From the NCBI GenBank assembly GCA_026874595.1, contig CM049306.1, positions 24,977,519-25,041,518 on the forward strand: 64,000 nucleotides of DNA, read 5' to 3'. The stretch is from Sipunculus nudus. Its lineage: Eukaryota > Annelida > Sipuncula > Golfingiida > Sipunculidae. The notes under the pieces are model-generated. The model searched no databases. It was not told where the DNA came from and was given only the letters and a program-made list of their open reading frames with translations. Each line of letters starts with the position of its first letter. Positions within the stretch are counted from its first letter, which is position 1. Both the position numbers and the translations under genes were made by a program. This document shows, piece after piece, positions 46,681-59,564 of this stretch.

Positions 46681-49042
46681 AAGTGAATATATCTGGCTGT
46701 AAACTGAAAAAAAATTGTATTTTTTCTTTTAAAAAAAGTTGCTTCTAGTAAGAGGAGATGCTGTTTTTCAGGAGGGTTCCCTTCATACAACAGACCAGGA
46801 AGTGGCAGAGTAGATCATCTGCAAAACCAGCAGCAAGACACCTTCAAGTGCTGTCGGAAAGCCACTGCTACGGCAGGCAGTAAAAGATCAATGCCAGCAC
46901 GGGTACAGAAGAACCCCATCAGCCTGTGGAGTCCTCAGTTAACAGATCTCCTCCTCCAATACACAGTGGCTTTCAAACACCCCACCTGAGGCCCAATAAA
47001 ACCTGGATATAGATTTACTCTTAACACGAGGAATCAAAAGATGGACCTTTGTGCTAGAAAGAAATACTGTCAAATCCCCGAGAACCTGCATCCCTTGTCA
47101 AATACTGTAAAAACTGTAAAAATAAAAACGTCATAAAACAGGAATGTGGCAGAGCTCACTGACAGCTCTGTTGTTACAGGATATTGTTAAAAAAAGAGCA
47201 ACACCGTTTAACTCAACAAGATACTAGACAAAAATCACAATGTTAAATAGCATAAGAACTACAATAAACAGATGTTTTAGGACATTGCAATCCAATAGTG
47301 ACACTTTGTGTTTTATCTCCTGGAAGGATATTGCTCCCATGACTTAAGGTTTCAGTTTTGATCAACATTACTGATGGTTTTATTGTGTTAGTCTTGATTT
47401 TATATTGCTGATTTAGAATAAGAGATGGATATTATGATGTTTAAGATTTAGTGTCTTCTTGATTTCAACAAAATTCAAAAGCGCATCACCCTTTGTTCAA
47501 ATGTACCAGTATATAGATTTAAAATGATGGTTGACTTGCCTTTCAGCATAACTATTAAACAACATGACAGTGATAATAGTCAAACTTCAAAATAATACTT
47601 TTTAAACATTAATATACATTAAATTACTTTAAAGTATAGACAAAATATCAAATATTAAGTAGATTCTGTATCAGAAAAGAAGGTGATAGAAACCTCTAGT
47701 TTTACCTAGTGAAACCTAACTACTAAATAATCTACTTCTACACTGATTTGACCCGATGATCTACGTTATAACTGGTGTTAATGATGGTGTGAAATGCCCT
47801 TTTCTTGAAGTGTCATAAATAATACCAAGTGTGTCCTAAGGGGGGCTATTTTCCATATTTCCCCATCATCCCAAGATATTTGATATTATTTGAGAAATAT
47901 AATGGCAGCTATCAAAGCGCCATCTTCTATCAGGTCTTGCCTCAAGTGTATCTACTGAATGAACCCAGCCCGTGAAAAACCCATCTGAATTAACACAGCT
48001 AAAGTCATACATATAGGTCCTAACCAAGCGCAAGAACAGGTAATATAAAGAAATTTAAAACCCAACTGCTTTTGAATTTAAAACCATTATGTTTTAGGAC
48101 TGGAAATTTCTTTCTAAAAATAAAATCCCTTATTTTCCCCCACTTTCTAATGATGAATTTCAAATTTTCTGGTACATCTTTAATTTATTTCAAGACTTGG
48201 ACCAACTTTGGTCAATCTACCAGGGCATATGCTGTTTGAACATCTGACAAAACATACTATATGGACCAATATCTTCAATCAAGTGATCTGGACTTTACCT
48301 ATTTCTAGAGTTTTATACTTATTCCTGACTCTTCCCTGACAGCAGAACTGGAATTCCTGTGTGGCTATGAACCATGTCAACAGTATATCTGGATAATTGA
48401 TTATCTGAATTTATTGTAATGCATAGATGGATGTATAAAAGAAGTTTTAGTTTTTACATTAACCAAGAAGGATTTATACCTTTCATTTAAAATTCTGTAA
48501 CAGGATCCAATGTGGTAACTGAAGTTGTTCACATATATATTCAATGAAAGTTCAATATTTAAAGACACAAAAACAGGAGACTTTCAAGGCAATAAATTTA
48601 CAAGACACATATATCTAAGCCTTCTTTGACATGTTTTCATCATAAATGCCAAAAAAAGGGAAGTTCAAATCTGTACTTGTAACTGTTGGGGGAAAAAAGT
48701 TGAGCAACATTAAAATCTTCTAATTTACTTTTACACCTTATTCTTTCATATTCAGGAGCTGCATAGATGGAAAGTTACCATAATGTCTACTTGAATTCAT
48801 ACAGGAAAAAATAATTATTTTTCTCAGTGTGTTAATTATTATATGTAAAATATGAAAAATTAGAATATTGCAGGAGAGAAGATCGTCTGACACCTGAGAA
48901 TCGGCGGTGGGCAATAATAGAGGATGTACGGAAACCCTCATGTTAATTATTATTTAACATTCGTTCGGGAATATATGTGAGCGCTGCTGGTGACGAAAAA
49001 GATATCCATTATATCCTGTAACTGGCATTTTATAAACCAGTG

Positions 49043-49046
<4 letters not shown>
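46681..49046. other. Unassigned stretch
   Basis: No repeat match or convincing exon was found. CpG content rises after about 48880. A minus-strand ORF starting at 48941 (MRVSVHPLLLPTADSQ, then CAG-GTGTCAG) could be a first exon but has no supporting family. Confidence 0.3.

Positions 49047-49100
<54 letters not shown>
49047..49100. repeat. (AT)n microsatellite
   Basis: A nearly pure AT dinucleotide run of about 50 bases. Confidence 0.97.
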
Positions 49101-49811
49101 CAGGATTTTAGCCGATCTGGTCGGGGGTAACCGCCGGGGACGGCCTGTACTGCCGGCCGGAACAAACTAAACATTTGTAACCCACAGACCGGCACAAAAG
49201 ATCATAAAGATCGTCAAAAAATCCAGCTACCGGCAATGGAACTACAGTAATTTTTTACCCCAAACTGTTAAATTTGTACCTCATTAGTATGTTAACAAAT
49301 TTATTTGATCACGGCTACGGTGCAAACAAAATTGACAGGAGTCACTGATCACCTTAATATTACACATCAAATAAATTATTGGTAAACAAACAAGCAAAGA
49401 ACTTAGAAGGGTGTCACAGTTTGGACATGAAAGGAAAACATCATTAGCCAGAGGTCTCTCACGGCGTACATCGGTGCGTAGCATCATTAGCGGTAAGAAA
49501 ATGGGCTATTGTTTTGTAATAATTCATGGCAACATTTAATTCATTTACTAACATATTTGTATGGATTTCAGAATACGCCCTATAAAAAGCAATGGTGATT
49601 TTCTCAGGGCGTTGATGAAATTTATTCCGGGTGCCACCTGGCGGCAAGTGAACTTATTACAGCCATGAATATGTAATCTCACCAGATTTATTTATATATT
49701 CCAATAAATTAAATATTTTACACGTTTGGTAATTCCAGTGGAAAGAAATAAATGAAAAATATGTTTATCATATTTCTAAATTGAGATGGGGGAATAACAT
49801 AAAGGTGGACA
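49101..49811. other. CpG-containing stretch, possibly promoter-like
   Basis: CpGs are frequent for this genome at 49110-49160 (CGGGGGTAACCGCCGGGG, GCCGGCCGG) and around 49310 and 49460-49490. No TATA motif or transcript can be proven. It could be an unmethylated regulatory region or a young insertion. Confidence 0.25.
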
Positions 49812-49892
49812 AAAGTGACAGGTTTGAACCAGGGGAATAAGGTTAACTTTCTAACCGTTCATGCGCCTCTAACCAATCGGCCACAGATGCCA
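49812..49892 (-). repeat. tRNA-derived SINE head or tRNA pseudogene
   Basis: On the minus strand GGCATCTGTGGCCGATTGG starts a tRNA-like fold with A box TGGCCGATTGGTTAGAGGC. About 40 bases later comes a good B box, CTGGTTCAAACCTG. Stem pairing beyond these boxes is poor, so it is more likely a SINE head than a functional tRNA. Confidence 0.6.
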
Positions 49893-50815
49893 ACACAACA
49901 CGTGTAAGTTTTTATTTGGGAGATTCTAATAAGATTCATACAGTGGGGTAAAAAAATAAATTATTTCACGGACATTACCGGGATTTATCAAATAAAAACT
50001 CTAGAAGACAGCGGTATATCCTTTGTAGCTGTGGTTCAAAGCACTCTGACGATCTCCATTTAACCTTAGATGTCTTGCAGCACCAGGTCATGCCTGTGAT
50101 CAGTGGTCCGTGCGAGGTTTGTCCCGAGTGGATTACCAGTATATGATCATCAGCTAATGTGATTTTTGTCCCTGTTACAAATCCTTCTTATTCTATTATT
50201 AAGTAAACAAAATATTATCAGTTAAAACACATTTTTTACCTTGAGTTCTATTGTTCAAATCACATTCATGTTGTAGCAAGTCTGAAGCAAAGATGGCCCA
50301 TCGGTATCAGTTAAGTGACAGTTTTTCCTGTTTACAAACATGAAGTCGCAAATCTGACAAAATTGTTCCGATAAATTACCATGTTACTGTCACGCACTAG
50401 GACATAAAGATGTCTTGTTATCAGGTGAACAGCGTCGACATTTGATTCATCTCAGCATGCAAAGCCATTTTAATCATAGCAACATATATGGTTCATACGG
50501 ACCGCCGGTGGTCAGTATCGGCACAGTATGTTGGTGTACGAATTCATATATGTATTATAGAAAAATATGTTTCAGGAAATTTATAGTGTGCGAACTAATG
50601 AAGGATACGAACTAATGTAGACATTACGGTATAAGTTGTCCCACGACATATTCCATGCAAATTTTATATGACTTTTGTCAGAAAACACTTTCATAGGAAA
50701 AAAGGAACTCTTCATTCAAATTGTAAAAGTCAATGTTTATGAAACTTTAAAATAATTAATTGTAATACATGCCAGATATTTATTTTCTCATTTGAAAAAG
50801 GTCAATTGAGATAGA
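49893..50815. other. Unassigned stretch
   Basis: Nothing recognised. A 66-codon plus-strand ORF at 50415 has no visible domain. Confidence 0.35.
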
Positions 50816-50816
50816 A

Positions 50817-50855
50817 ATCAAGAGAGAGATCAAGAGAGAGATCAAGAGAGAGACT
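50817..50855. repeat. Short ATCAAGAGAGAG tandem repeat
   Basis: Three units of about 12 bases (ATCAAGAGAGAG). Confidence 0.85.
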
Positions 50856-50989
50856 GAAAGAGGGCAATGGAGCTTAAACCTTTATAACTTTAACTGCATT
50901 CTGTTATTGATCATGAACACTAATAGATGATATCTATATTAGACATATTAGGCCTATTAACCCCTCTTTCCTAATAACATTTATTTTAG

Positions 50990-51153
50990 ATTTGGGACAA
51001 ATTCTAAATCCTTACATAATACAGACAATATCTTACTCAGCTTTTGTTGGATCTTTACCAAAGTTTCAACAGTTCCTACAGACAGGGTTTGCTTTAGGTT
51101 GTAGTGAATCTTTAGAACTGAAAATAAAAATATGCAGTATGTGTTACCTGTGA
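50990..51153 (+). pseudogene. Exon-like copy of 42070-42254 on the opposite strand
   Basis: After an acceptor-like TTTATTTTAG the plus strand is open to a TGA at 51151. It shares YSAF, SLPKFQQFLQTGFAL and SLELK with the 42 kb copy. The homology starts at the splice-acceptor-like AG and covers about 140 bases. There are two small deletions near the start and an abrupt loss of similarity after about 51130. The substitution pattern is dominated by amino-acid changes, so I treat it as a probable pseudo-exon, with a real paralogous exon as the alternative. Confidence 0.35.
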
Positions 51154-52194
51154 GAGTCTAACCACATGAGGGAAATCTAGGGGCCACTTTGCAGTGTGAT
51201 TTAGTGAGCTTGCATGAAGTAAAGGGTAAAAGGGAAGTTTTTCAAATGGTTTTAATACTGGTCAAATTTAGTCAATATCTGGTAAGTGATTATCAACAAA
51301 AAATTGCACGTATGATTCAGTTAATGTATACATTATATAACATAAGAGATCTGACATAAAAAATGAAACACTATAAAATGATTTGTCCAAGCATATGGCC
51401 AGCATATGGTTAAGGAATGTGGTAGAGAAGCCGTATGTTAGATTAAGAAGCAGTCTTGTACATCTTGATTAGCAAGGGACCACATTCACAGCTGGATCTG
51501 TCCTCTTTTTGTAAAGCATTAAGCTTTATCAAAAACTGCTGATTATTTTTCACCTTTATCATTGAATACATGATACTAGTGGATACACATACAGAAAGTA
51601 TAACATATACTTAACTTCTAGGTTCAATACATTGAGGTTAATGCACCAAATTGGTGGCGTAACTACCAGTCACCAGGTGTCCTACTTATTATAAAAGAGC
51701 ATGCTGGTAAAGAGCATTCATTACATGATCCTGTAAAATCACAATGTGAGTGAATTGTGTCTTAGAATTATCAATAAGAGGAGGAGTACTCAGTGAATAC
51801 TCAGTTCTTGGTTTTTACAATGCATTACTTTAAAAGCAAAATCTTAACTGAGTATGTGCATTTATATATTCTAACATCATTTTTCAGTTACTTTTATCAA
51901 ATATTTGTCAACAGCCTAAAGTTAGTGCTGTCTATTGAACAAAGATAATTAAAACTAACAATACAATAAACTACAAAACTCACAGAGCACACAACTCCGG
52001 CAACACCTGTACTGACATCAAGGCCTGCCTAAAAATATAATCAACCATATTCCAATTTTCCACAATTACTCACCAAAATTAAATGAAAATATTGGGTGAT
52101 ACAGACTAGTTTTTTTTACTTAATTTGAATTAAATGCCAATATCTACACAAAAGTTCAAAGAAAATAATCAAGGTGGTTTTGAGATACATTCTT
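51154..52194. other. Unassigned stretch
   Basis: Nothing recognised. Confidence 0.4.
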
Positions 52195-52368
52195 TAGGAG
52201 CAGATCCAGAGGGGAGTCCAGACCACCCAACCTCCCTTTTTCAGCCACTGAGACTTTTTGTAAGGGTTTTAGACCAATTTCTGCTGCCTGGAGCCCCATT
52301 TTTTTTTTAATTTTGTCATTAGTCCTGGGTTGAACCACTCCTTTTCCTAAATCCTGGATCCGCCCCTG
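52195..52368 (-). mobile_element. 174-base hAT-like MITE
   Basis: On the minus strand it opens with CAGGGGCGGATCCAGGATTT, a terminal sequence typical of non-autonomous hAT elements in many animals. It closes with CTGGATCTGCTCCTA, the imperfect inverted repeat. No clear 8-base target duplication remains, and the interior is non-coding. Confidence 0.8.
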
Positions 52369-52398
52369 GTGTCTGTAGTTTGTACCAGTTCCGACTGG

Positions 52399-52612
52399 CT
52401 AACAGTGAATATAAATAATGAATATTAACAGGTTGGGGTTGAGGTGGGGGTTTCTGAGCACTCCATCAACCCAGCTCCCCGGACTTGACTGAGAAATTAA
52501 GTTAAGCCTTGAGATATGGGAGATCACCAGAGGTATAGCAGCAACAGCATCCACAAGCCTTGGCTGGCCAAGCTGGCACATAAGAATGGATTCCTCCAAT
52601 AACTTTTATTTT
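52399..52612 (-). CDS. Candidate coding stretch (unidentified gene)
   Basis: The minus strand is open for about 70 codons, with ESILMCQLGQPRLVDAVAA, IPLVISHISRLNLISQ and SSPGSWVDGVL. The composition is protein-like and suggests amphipathic helices. The acceptor (AAAATAAAAG) is weak and no strong donor is seen before the stop, so exon limits are uncertain. Confidence 0.25.
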
Positions 52613-53865
52613 ATCAAAGAAATTTATAAGATAAGACTCTCTGAACAATTTTTATAAACAAAATTACTATGTGGCAGCTATAAATCTTGCCAAAAGGCAG
52701 GTGTGGTAGGCTGGAGTGGCCAGGTCAATATGATCTAAATACTGTGAATTCAAGCAAATTTGTTGGTCTAAAGTTTTGTGCTACTGACATGAAACACTTT
52801 TTGTGGGGTTACATTTTTTGTGGATAAATCTTCCTAATTAGTTTCTGGTGTTGTTTAATGACTTTACTAATGATGTTACACTAACATATGTTTAAACAAG
52901 ACAAGCAGTAAGTACAAAATGATCTTTCAGAGAGAGATTCCCTTTATGTTATATTAAACTTTGAAATAAAGACTGTATTGTTTACACCATTAACCCCTCC
53001 TAGGCAAATGACAAATACATCACAAGGTATGCCTTATCTGTTCATAGTGCATGGAAGATATTGCATGCAGCTATTGCATGCAGGCCTGATCAAATCTCAT
53101 CTAAATGCTGATCCTGTATCTATATATAGAGTTATAAAATCAACAAGTTAATATCTCTATTTTTTCTTATAACAATCAGTTACAATCAATGTCATCACAA
53201 TAATTAGTAATTGAGGCTCAGTCATTAACATTTTATGAGTCCATATGAGTCCACTGTTAACTCATCAAGTTATTACCCATTTGTTACTAATTTCAGCCTG
53301 GACAAGTCTTAACAGGTGGACTCCCACCCTGTTTGACCGGATAATTATAAATAAATTGCTCAAAATGATTGTTATAGAAGTCATTCAAAAAGTAATATAA
53401 CTGATGGATCGAGCCATTTGTAGAGCCATTTATTGTTTTATTAATTTTTGATTCTACAAATTTAGCTTAGTGAATGCTTCTGAATCAGTTAATTATCTTT
53501 GTCCCTGTGATAATGCATCATATATGAAGAACATTAGAAAGTGACATCCATCAATATCTCTTTAAGGAATCTCTACAATATAATAACGACCTGTAAATGG
53601 ATAAACTTTGGTAAAGATATAGGATAATAATAATAAACTATAATTTAACAACTACTATTTTGTGTAAAAGATGTAATAAAGATATTTTATTTAAAGTTTG
53701 CATGTTTTTATCTAATAGTGAATGTGATTACAGTGCATACATTGCCACAAAACTTTTACAAATACTGGTTTCAAAATGTTAACGTAAAGAAAATTATGGA
53801 AATACTTAATTTTCAATGGTGCTATATTTGCATTTTAATATTTCAGTATTCAGAATCCATCTGTA
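52613..53865. other. AT-rich stretch, nothing recognised
   Basis: No supported gene or repeat was found. Confidence 0.4.
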
Positions 53866-53990
53866 CATTTGCTGTGGGTGAAAACTGCTCATATCTCAGG
53901 AGCATTGGTCTGAAATTGGCATGAGCATCCATCTTGGAAAGTTTTCTCATAAACCAGGCAGGTGGTGCCACCTACCTTGTGCAATAGAAC
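53866..53990 (+). repeat. Solitary family B-like unit
   Basis: CTGCTCATATCTCAGGAGC, a CATCTTGGAAAG block and GGTGGTGCCACCTA follow the order of a family B monomer. The flanks carry no element ends. Confidence 0.55.
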
Positions 53991-55513
53991 AGTGTCCACT
54001 TGTAAAGGAATGAATGATATTTTCACATTCACTTTTTTTCCTTTTTTAAACACCCGCCATCATGCACAGTAATTCACATAGTGAACATTAGACCCCCGGA
54101 TCTCTTGTTATAAAGTTTCAATAAATGGAAGTCACATACATTTGATATAGCATATGCTTATAACCAAACACTAAATGCCTGAGAAAAACTGTTTTAAAGT
54201 CTGAATATATAATAATAAATATTTTTTCTGTAATTATCAATGTTACTGCACAGATACGTTATCACTGGTGTGGGAATGAAGAATGATTTACCACTGGTGC
54301 AGCATGTAAGTAATAACATTTATAGGCAAGTAATGAAGATACATCTGATGATTCAAGAAGCAAGTTGCACATTGGATGCTGGAAAGCTTTGTGCATCTCA
54401 CGTGATCTTGTATGCAAATGAACATGGTAGATGTATTTAACAAATGCACCAGTCTTGAAATCTAAAAGTTATTTTTCTTCACATGATATTTTAAATATAT
54501 GATACTTTTCACATGTATAGGTACATATAAGTATGCATATATAAATGTTGACAGACACACAGGTTTTAAAGTTACAAAATCATAAGATTTTTTTTCTGCA
54601 TATATACCAATAAATCAGTTTTCAGCTGAAGTTTTAAAACTTCCCTCAGCAGCTGGGAATCTAATAGTGCCGAGTATTGGTCAACCTATTCAGGTACAAT
54701 AGGTATTGCGACTTACTTAAAGTGATACCCGATACGTATTGACGATACACTTCAATTTTCTTTGTGTATCATTTCTGATTAAATTCTCTGGATAAAGTTA
54801 TTCATAAACAAATAATGAAAGGCCGAAATAACAGTCCATCATTGCTGCAAAGCTCACAGGCATGGCTTGTCATGGGAGCACTGAGAACTGTATATACATG
54901 ACTTATATTTATATTTGTGAGCAGTTTTGGGGTTTCATTGATTCAACCATAAAACATGCATAGCGTATTTATAAACATATCTACATGGGGTATCGATACA
55001 TATTGATATATCTGTAAATTGATACAGCCCTAGACACTAATATATATAGACATGCAGCTGCTTTACTCATTAGATAAATGTCAGGTTTATAGATCCTGAA
55101 TTATAAAGTCTCAAAGTACAATAATTATGAGTTAAATGAGACATATATATGTACTTAAACATGTGATTTCCACAAATGAGGTCAAGGCATAACTTTATGC
55201 ATAAACCAGGCCACAGTGACCTATTTACCCACCATGGAAATAGATGTATGACACAGATATATTGTTACAGACTTTTTATTTCAAATATTGATAAGCAAGG
55301 GAGGTTTTAACATTAAGTTTCATTTGAATATTTAATATATATTGTAGTAGAGAAGATAAAAGAATGTTTATTTTTACTATTTTAAACATTATTTCTGCTT
55401 GTCTTGATAAAGAGAAGCAGTGAACAAAAGTCAAAGCAACTTTTAAAATGTGAGACCTTGGTCTGTGTTTTATGAACAGTCTTCAGAAGAATAATGAGGT
55501 GCAGGAAAACATA
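53991..55513. other. AT-rich stretch, nothing recognised
   Basis: No supported gene or shared repeat was found. Confidence 0.4.
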
Positions 55514-55707
55514 ACAAGTGACCCATGGGTCATGACGCTCAGCTGACTGGGAAGGGATTCGCAAAAGGAAATTTTATCACCAGAATGGTAGTATATACCC
55601 ATTCAACTGAAGCATCAAACAGATTAACCAACAGGCCAAGATTTAGTCTGTATTTATTTATCTCAAAAATAGAGAAAAATGTGTAAACTTTTAAAACTTG
55701 AATACAG

Positions 55708-56866
55708 GTAACCGACAAGTGACTACATGTATCTGCCAAAATGGGATAGTGAGGCATGGATTGAGTGGCAAGGGGAAATAGAGTGAGGTGGTTGCATATT
55801 AGCATGGATGTCTGCAGCCTAAATGTGTATGTAGGTTGTGCCACCTACCACAAATCCAGAAAGCTGTCCAAGTTGTATACACCTGCAAAATTTTAGGCAG
55901 AAAAGTCAAACCACTACATGTATATGAGCGATTTTTGCCCATGGCAGACAAACAGACAAACACTGTGCAAAAATCTTTGCAGGTAACCCCTCCAGTTTTG
56001 TGTATGATAAAGACCTATGTGAGATCTAAACACATGCACAATTTTGGCCCAATCGGTCAAATGGTTCCTGAGATATGAGCTTGGATGTGTCCAGCGTTAA
56101 CTAGAATGTAGGTGGCGCCACCTGTCATAAAATCAAGAAAGCTGTCCACGATGTATAAACCTGCAAAATTTTAGGCAGTTATGTCGAACCACTACAGAGA
56201 AATGAGTAATTTTAGGCCACGGCAGACTAACAGACAGACGCTGTGCAAACATTGTCACAGGTGGCGCCACCATTTTTTATGTATGTTACAGAGCTATCAA
56301 AGGGCTACGTTTGTATAAATTTTATTTCCTGATCGGTCAAACGGTTCCCGAGATATAAGCTTAGATGTCATCAGCGTGAACGTGAACGTAGGTGGCGCCA
56401 CCTGTCATAAAATCAAGAAAGCTATCCTGGATGTATACACATGACGAATTTCAGGTGAATTAGTCAATTCACTGCAGAGATATGAGTGATTTTAACCCAA
56501 GGCAGATGAACAGATGGACACTGTGCAAACATGGTTACAGGTGGCGCCTCCATTTTTTGTGTATGTCATAAAGCAATCCAAGGGCTACATTTGTATCATT
56601 TTTATTTCCTGATCGGTCAAACGGTTCCCGAGATATGAGGGTTTATGAGTGGAAACAGACCCACAAATGGACACTGGATAGAGAGGAAAGGTCAGAGGTC
56701 AATGCAAATTGGTTAGGCACCAGTTCACATATGACCCGATAATAGGTGTAAGTTTGAGAAAAATCGGTCCATTAGTCTCCGAGGAGCTCTCTGGAAACGA
56801 ACGCCGCCGCGGCGGAGGAACTCGATCAAAAACATAGTATCCGCAAAACTTCGTTTTGGCGGTTAC
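55708..56866 (+). mobile_element. Family B element, copy 2, nested in family A
   Basis: This 1.16 kb element starts GTAACCGACAAGTGACTACA and ends with hairpin GTATCCGCAAAAC-TTC-GTTTTGGCGGTTAC. Its outer 7 bases (GTAACCG and CGGTTAC) are perfectly inverted. GGTGGCGCCACC occurs exactly at 56111, 56260 and 56391, with a variant at 56543. A CGCCGCCGCGGCGG tract precedes the hairpin. The left flank ends TTGAATACAG and the right flank begins AAAAATACAG, consistent with a target duplication of up to 10 bases, though family A units also contain that sequence. Confidence 0.8.
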
Positions 56867-56871
56867 AAAAA

Positions 56872-58850
56872 TACAGGTGGCTCCACCAGTCTGCAGAAAC
56901 TAATAAAAACACTTGATGGTCAATATCCATGCAAAAAATCATGGTGATCTCTGCATTAGTTGTTCAGATACTTCAGTTTTTGTATCAAATTGTCCATTAT
57001 TCTGAGGGATACTTCGGAGTCCTATAGCTTGAAGGATATGGGTAACAGAGACCTAATTTCAAGTTTCCACAGGCACCTTTCATGGGCCTCCTTGCATGAC
57101 AAGAATGAAGATTCTAGGTCCAGTTGTTGCGATTTGTACCCTGTTGACAGATAACCACATCTTTAAAGGTCTCAAAAAAAAATTTAAAAAAATTCGTAAA
57201 AATTTGAAAAAAAAATAGAGGTGGCACACCTAGTCTGCAGAAACTGATGGAACAGCTCATGATCAATATGTATGCCGAAAATCATGACCATCAGTGTTGT
57301 AGTTATTGAAATACTGCAGTTTTTGTATCAAATTTTCCATTATTCTGGGGGGGGGGGGGGGTATTTTGGACCCATACAGCTTAAAGAATATGGGTAACAG
57401 AGACCTAATTTCAAGCTTCCATGGAGACTTTTCATGGGTCTCCCTGTGTGTCAAGAATAAAGATTCTTGGTCCAGTTTTTATGATTTGTGCCCTGTTAAC
57501 AGATGTTCATATCTTTAAAGGTCTCAAAAATACAGAAAAATTTCGTAAAAAAAAACGAACAAATACAGGTGGTGCCACCAGTCTGCAGAAACTTATGAAA
57601 CACTCCATGATCAATATCCATGCAAACAATTATGGTTATCTCTGCATTAGTTGTTCAGATACTTTAGCTTTTGTATCAAATTTTCCATTATTCTGATCTG
57701 TACTTTGGAGTGCCATAGCTCAAAGGATATGGGTAACAGAGACCAAATTTCAGGTTTCCATGGAGACTTATCATGGGTCTCCCTGTGTGTCAAGAACGAA
57801 GATTCTAGGTCCAGTCATTACGATTTGTACCCTGTTGACAGATAACTACATCCTTAAAGGTCTCAAAAATGGAGAAAACAATTCGTGAACATTGTAAAAT
57901 ACAGGTGGGGCCACCAGTCTGCACAAACTGATGAAACATCTCATGATCAATATGTATGTCGAAAATCATGACCATCAGTGATGTAGTTAATGAGATATTG
58001 AAGTTTTTGTATGAAATTTTTGACTATTCTGGGGGGTAATTTTGGGGCCCATAGCTCGAAGGATATGGGAAACAGAGACCTAATTTCTGGTTTCCATGGA
58101 GACTTTTCATAGGTCTCTCAGTGTGTCGAAAATGAAGATTCTAGGTCCAGTCGTTACGATTTGTGCCACGCTAACAGATGACAGCATCCTCAAAGGTCTC
58201 AAAAATAGAGGAAAAAATCGTAAAAAATCAAACAGTACAGGTGGCGCCACCAGTCTGCAGGAACTGATCGAACATCTCATGATCAATATATATGCCAAAA
58301 ATGAAGACCATCAGTGATGTAGTTATTGAGATATTGAAGTTTTTGTATGAAATTTTTTACTATTCTGGGGGGTACTTTGGGGCCCCATAGCTCAAAGGAT
58401 ATGGGTAACAGAGACCGAATTTCTGGTTTCCAAGGAGATTTTTCATGGACCTCTCAGTGTGTCAAGAATTAAGATTCTAAGTCCAGTCTTCATGATTTGT
58501 GCCTTGTTAACAGATGTTCACATTTTTAAAGGTCTCAAAAATAGAGAAAAAAATTTGTAAAAAATCGAAAAATACAGGTGGCGCCACCAGTCTGCAGGAA
58601 GTGATGTAACATCTCATGATCAATATGTATGCCAAAAATCATGACCATCAGTCAAGTAGTTAATGAGATATTGAAGTTTTTGTATGAAATTTTTGACTTT
58701 TCTGGGGGGTACTTTGGGGCCACATAGCTCGAAGGATATGGGTAACAGAGACCTAATTTCTGGTTTCCAAGGAGATTTTTTATGGACCTCTCAGAATCCA
58801 AAGTTACAAGGTTCTAGGTCCAGCGGTTACGATTTGTGCCTGGTTAACGG
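56872..58850 (+). repeat. 335-350-base tandem array of family A
   Basis: About six units follow one another. Each unit runs in order: AATACAGGTGGCGCCACCAG, CATGATCAATAT, ATTCTGGGGGGTACTTT, GGATATGGGTAACAGAGACC, GATTCTAGGTCCAG, AACAGATG and AAAGGTCTCAAAAAT. Exact GGTGGCGCCACC is kept at 58240 and 58577. A poly-G run at about 57346-57361 replaces the shorter G runs of other units. Confidence 0.8.
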
Positions 58851-59149
58851 ACGGACAGACGGACAGACGGACAGACAGACAGACGGACAGACGGACAGAC
58901 GGACGACGGACAAAGAGTGATCGCTATAGCTCAGATGACTTTCAGTCAGCTGAGCTAAAAACTCTAAACAAGGCCTACAGGCCTAATGCGAACCTGTGCA
59001 TTGGGAAATACACCAGGTATAATGCTTCAATGCTGGACCATTACTTCTCATGTATATGAACAATGCAAGTACTAAACATTTTGAATAAGAAACAATTACA
59101 CAAACATCACTGCTAAAATTCTGGCATGGGTGCACATAAAACAAAAATG

Positions 59150-59475
59150 ATTGTAGCTGGCACCACCAGTCTTGTATACAACAAAGCTATCAGGGATATA
59201 TACATATGCCCAATTTCAGACTGATATATCAAACCCCTCCTGAGAAATAAGCAGGGACACACACTGTGCAAAAATTACTGTAGGTGGCACCACCAGTCTT
59301 GTATAAGACAAAGCTATTCGATATGTATAAATATGTCCAATTTCAGGCTGATATATCAAATTCCTCTGTATATAAAAAGGCGCATACACTGTGCAAAAGT
59401 ATTTGTAGGTGGCGACACCTGTCTTGTACACGAGAAAGCCATCAAAGAAAAATAGACAGGTCAATATATCAGGCC
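59150..59475 (+). repeat. Family D array, about 124-base period
   Basis: Three units carry GGTGGCACCACCAGTCTTG or a variant (near 59159, 59284, 59408) followed by ACAAAGCTAT and TTCAGGCTGATATATCAAA. The palindrome core links this family to A, B and C, but no element ends were found. Confidence 0.7.
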
Positions 59476-59564
59476 CATACATCAAACTTACCTGGAGTCT
59501 GATGCATGGGGCTGACCAGGCTTAGGTGAGAAAGGCAGTTGCCTCGAGTGACCTGTGATAAATT

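Larger units (their letters stand above)
55514..58961 (+). mobile_element. Family A element, longest copy, interrupted by family B
   Basis: The start ACAAGTGACCCATGGGTCAT and the next 130 bases match 21541 almost exactly. The family B element at 55708-56866 splits it. After that, about six units of 335-350 bases run to 58850, with GGTAACAGAGACC-type blocks near 57041, 57393, 57732, 58068, 58403 and 58741. A (GGAC)n tract (58849-58918) and the hairpin at 58928-58956 close it. ORFs that recur in each unit are repeat shadows. Confidence 0.8.
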
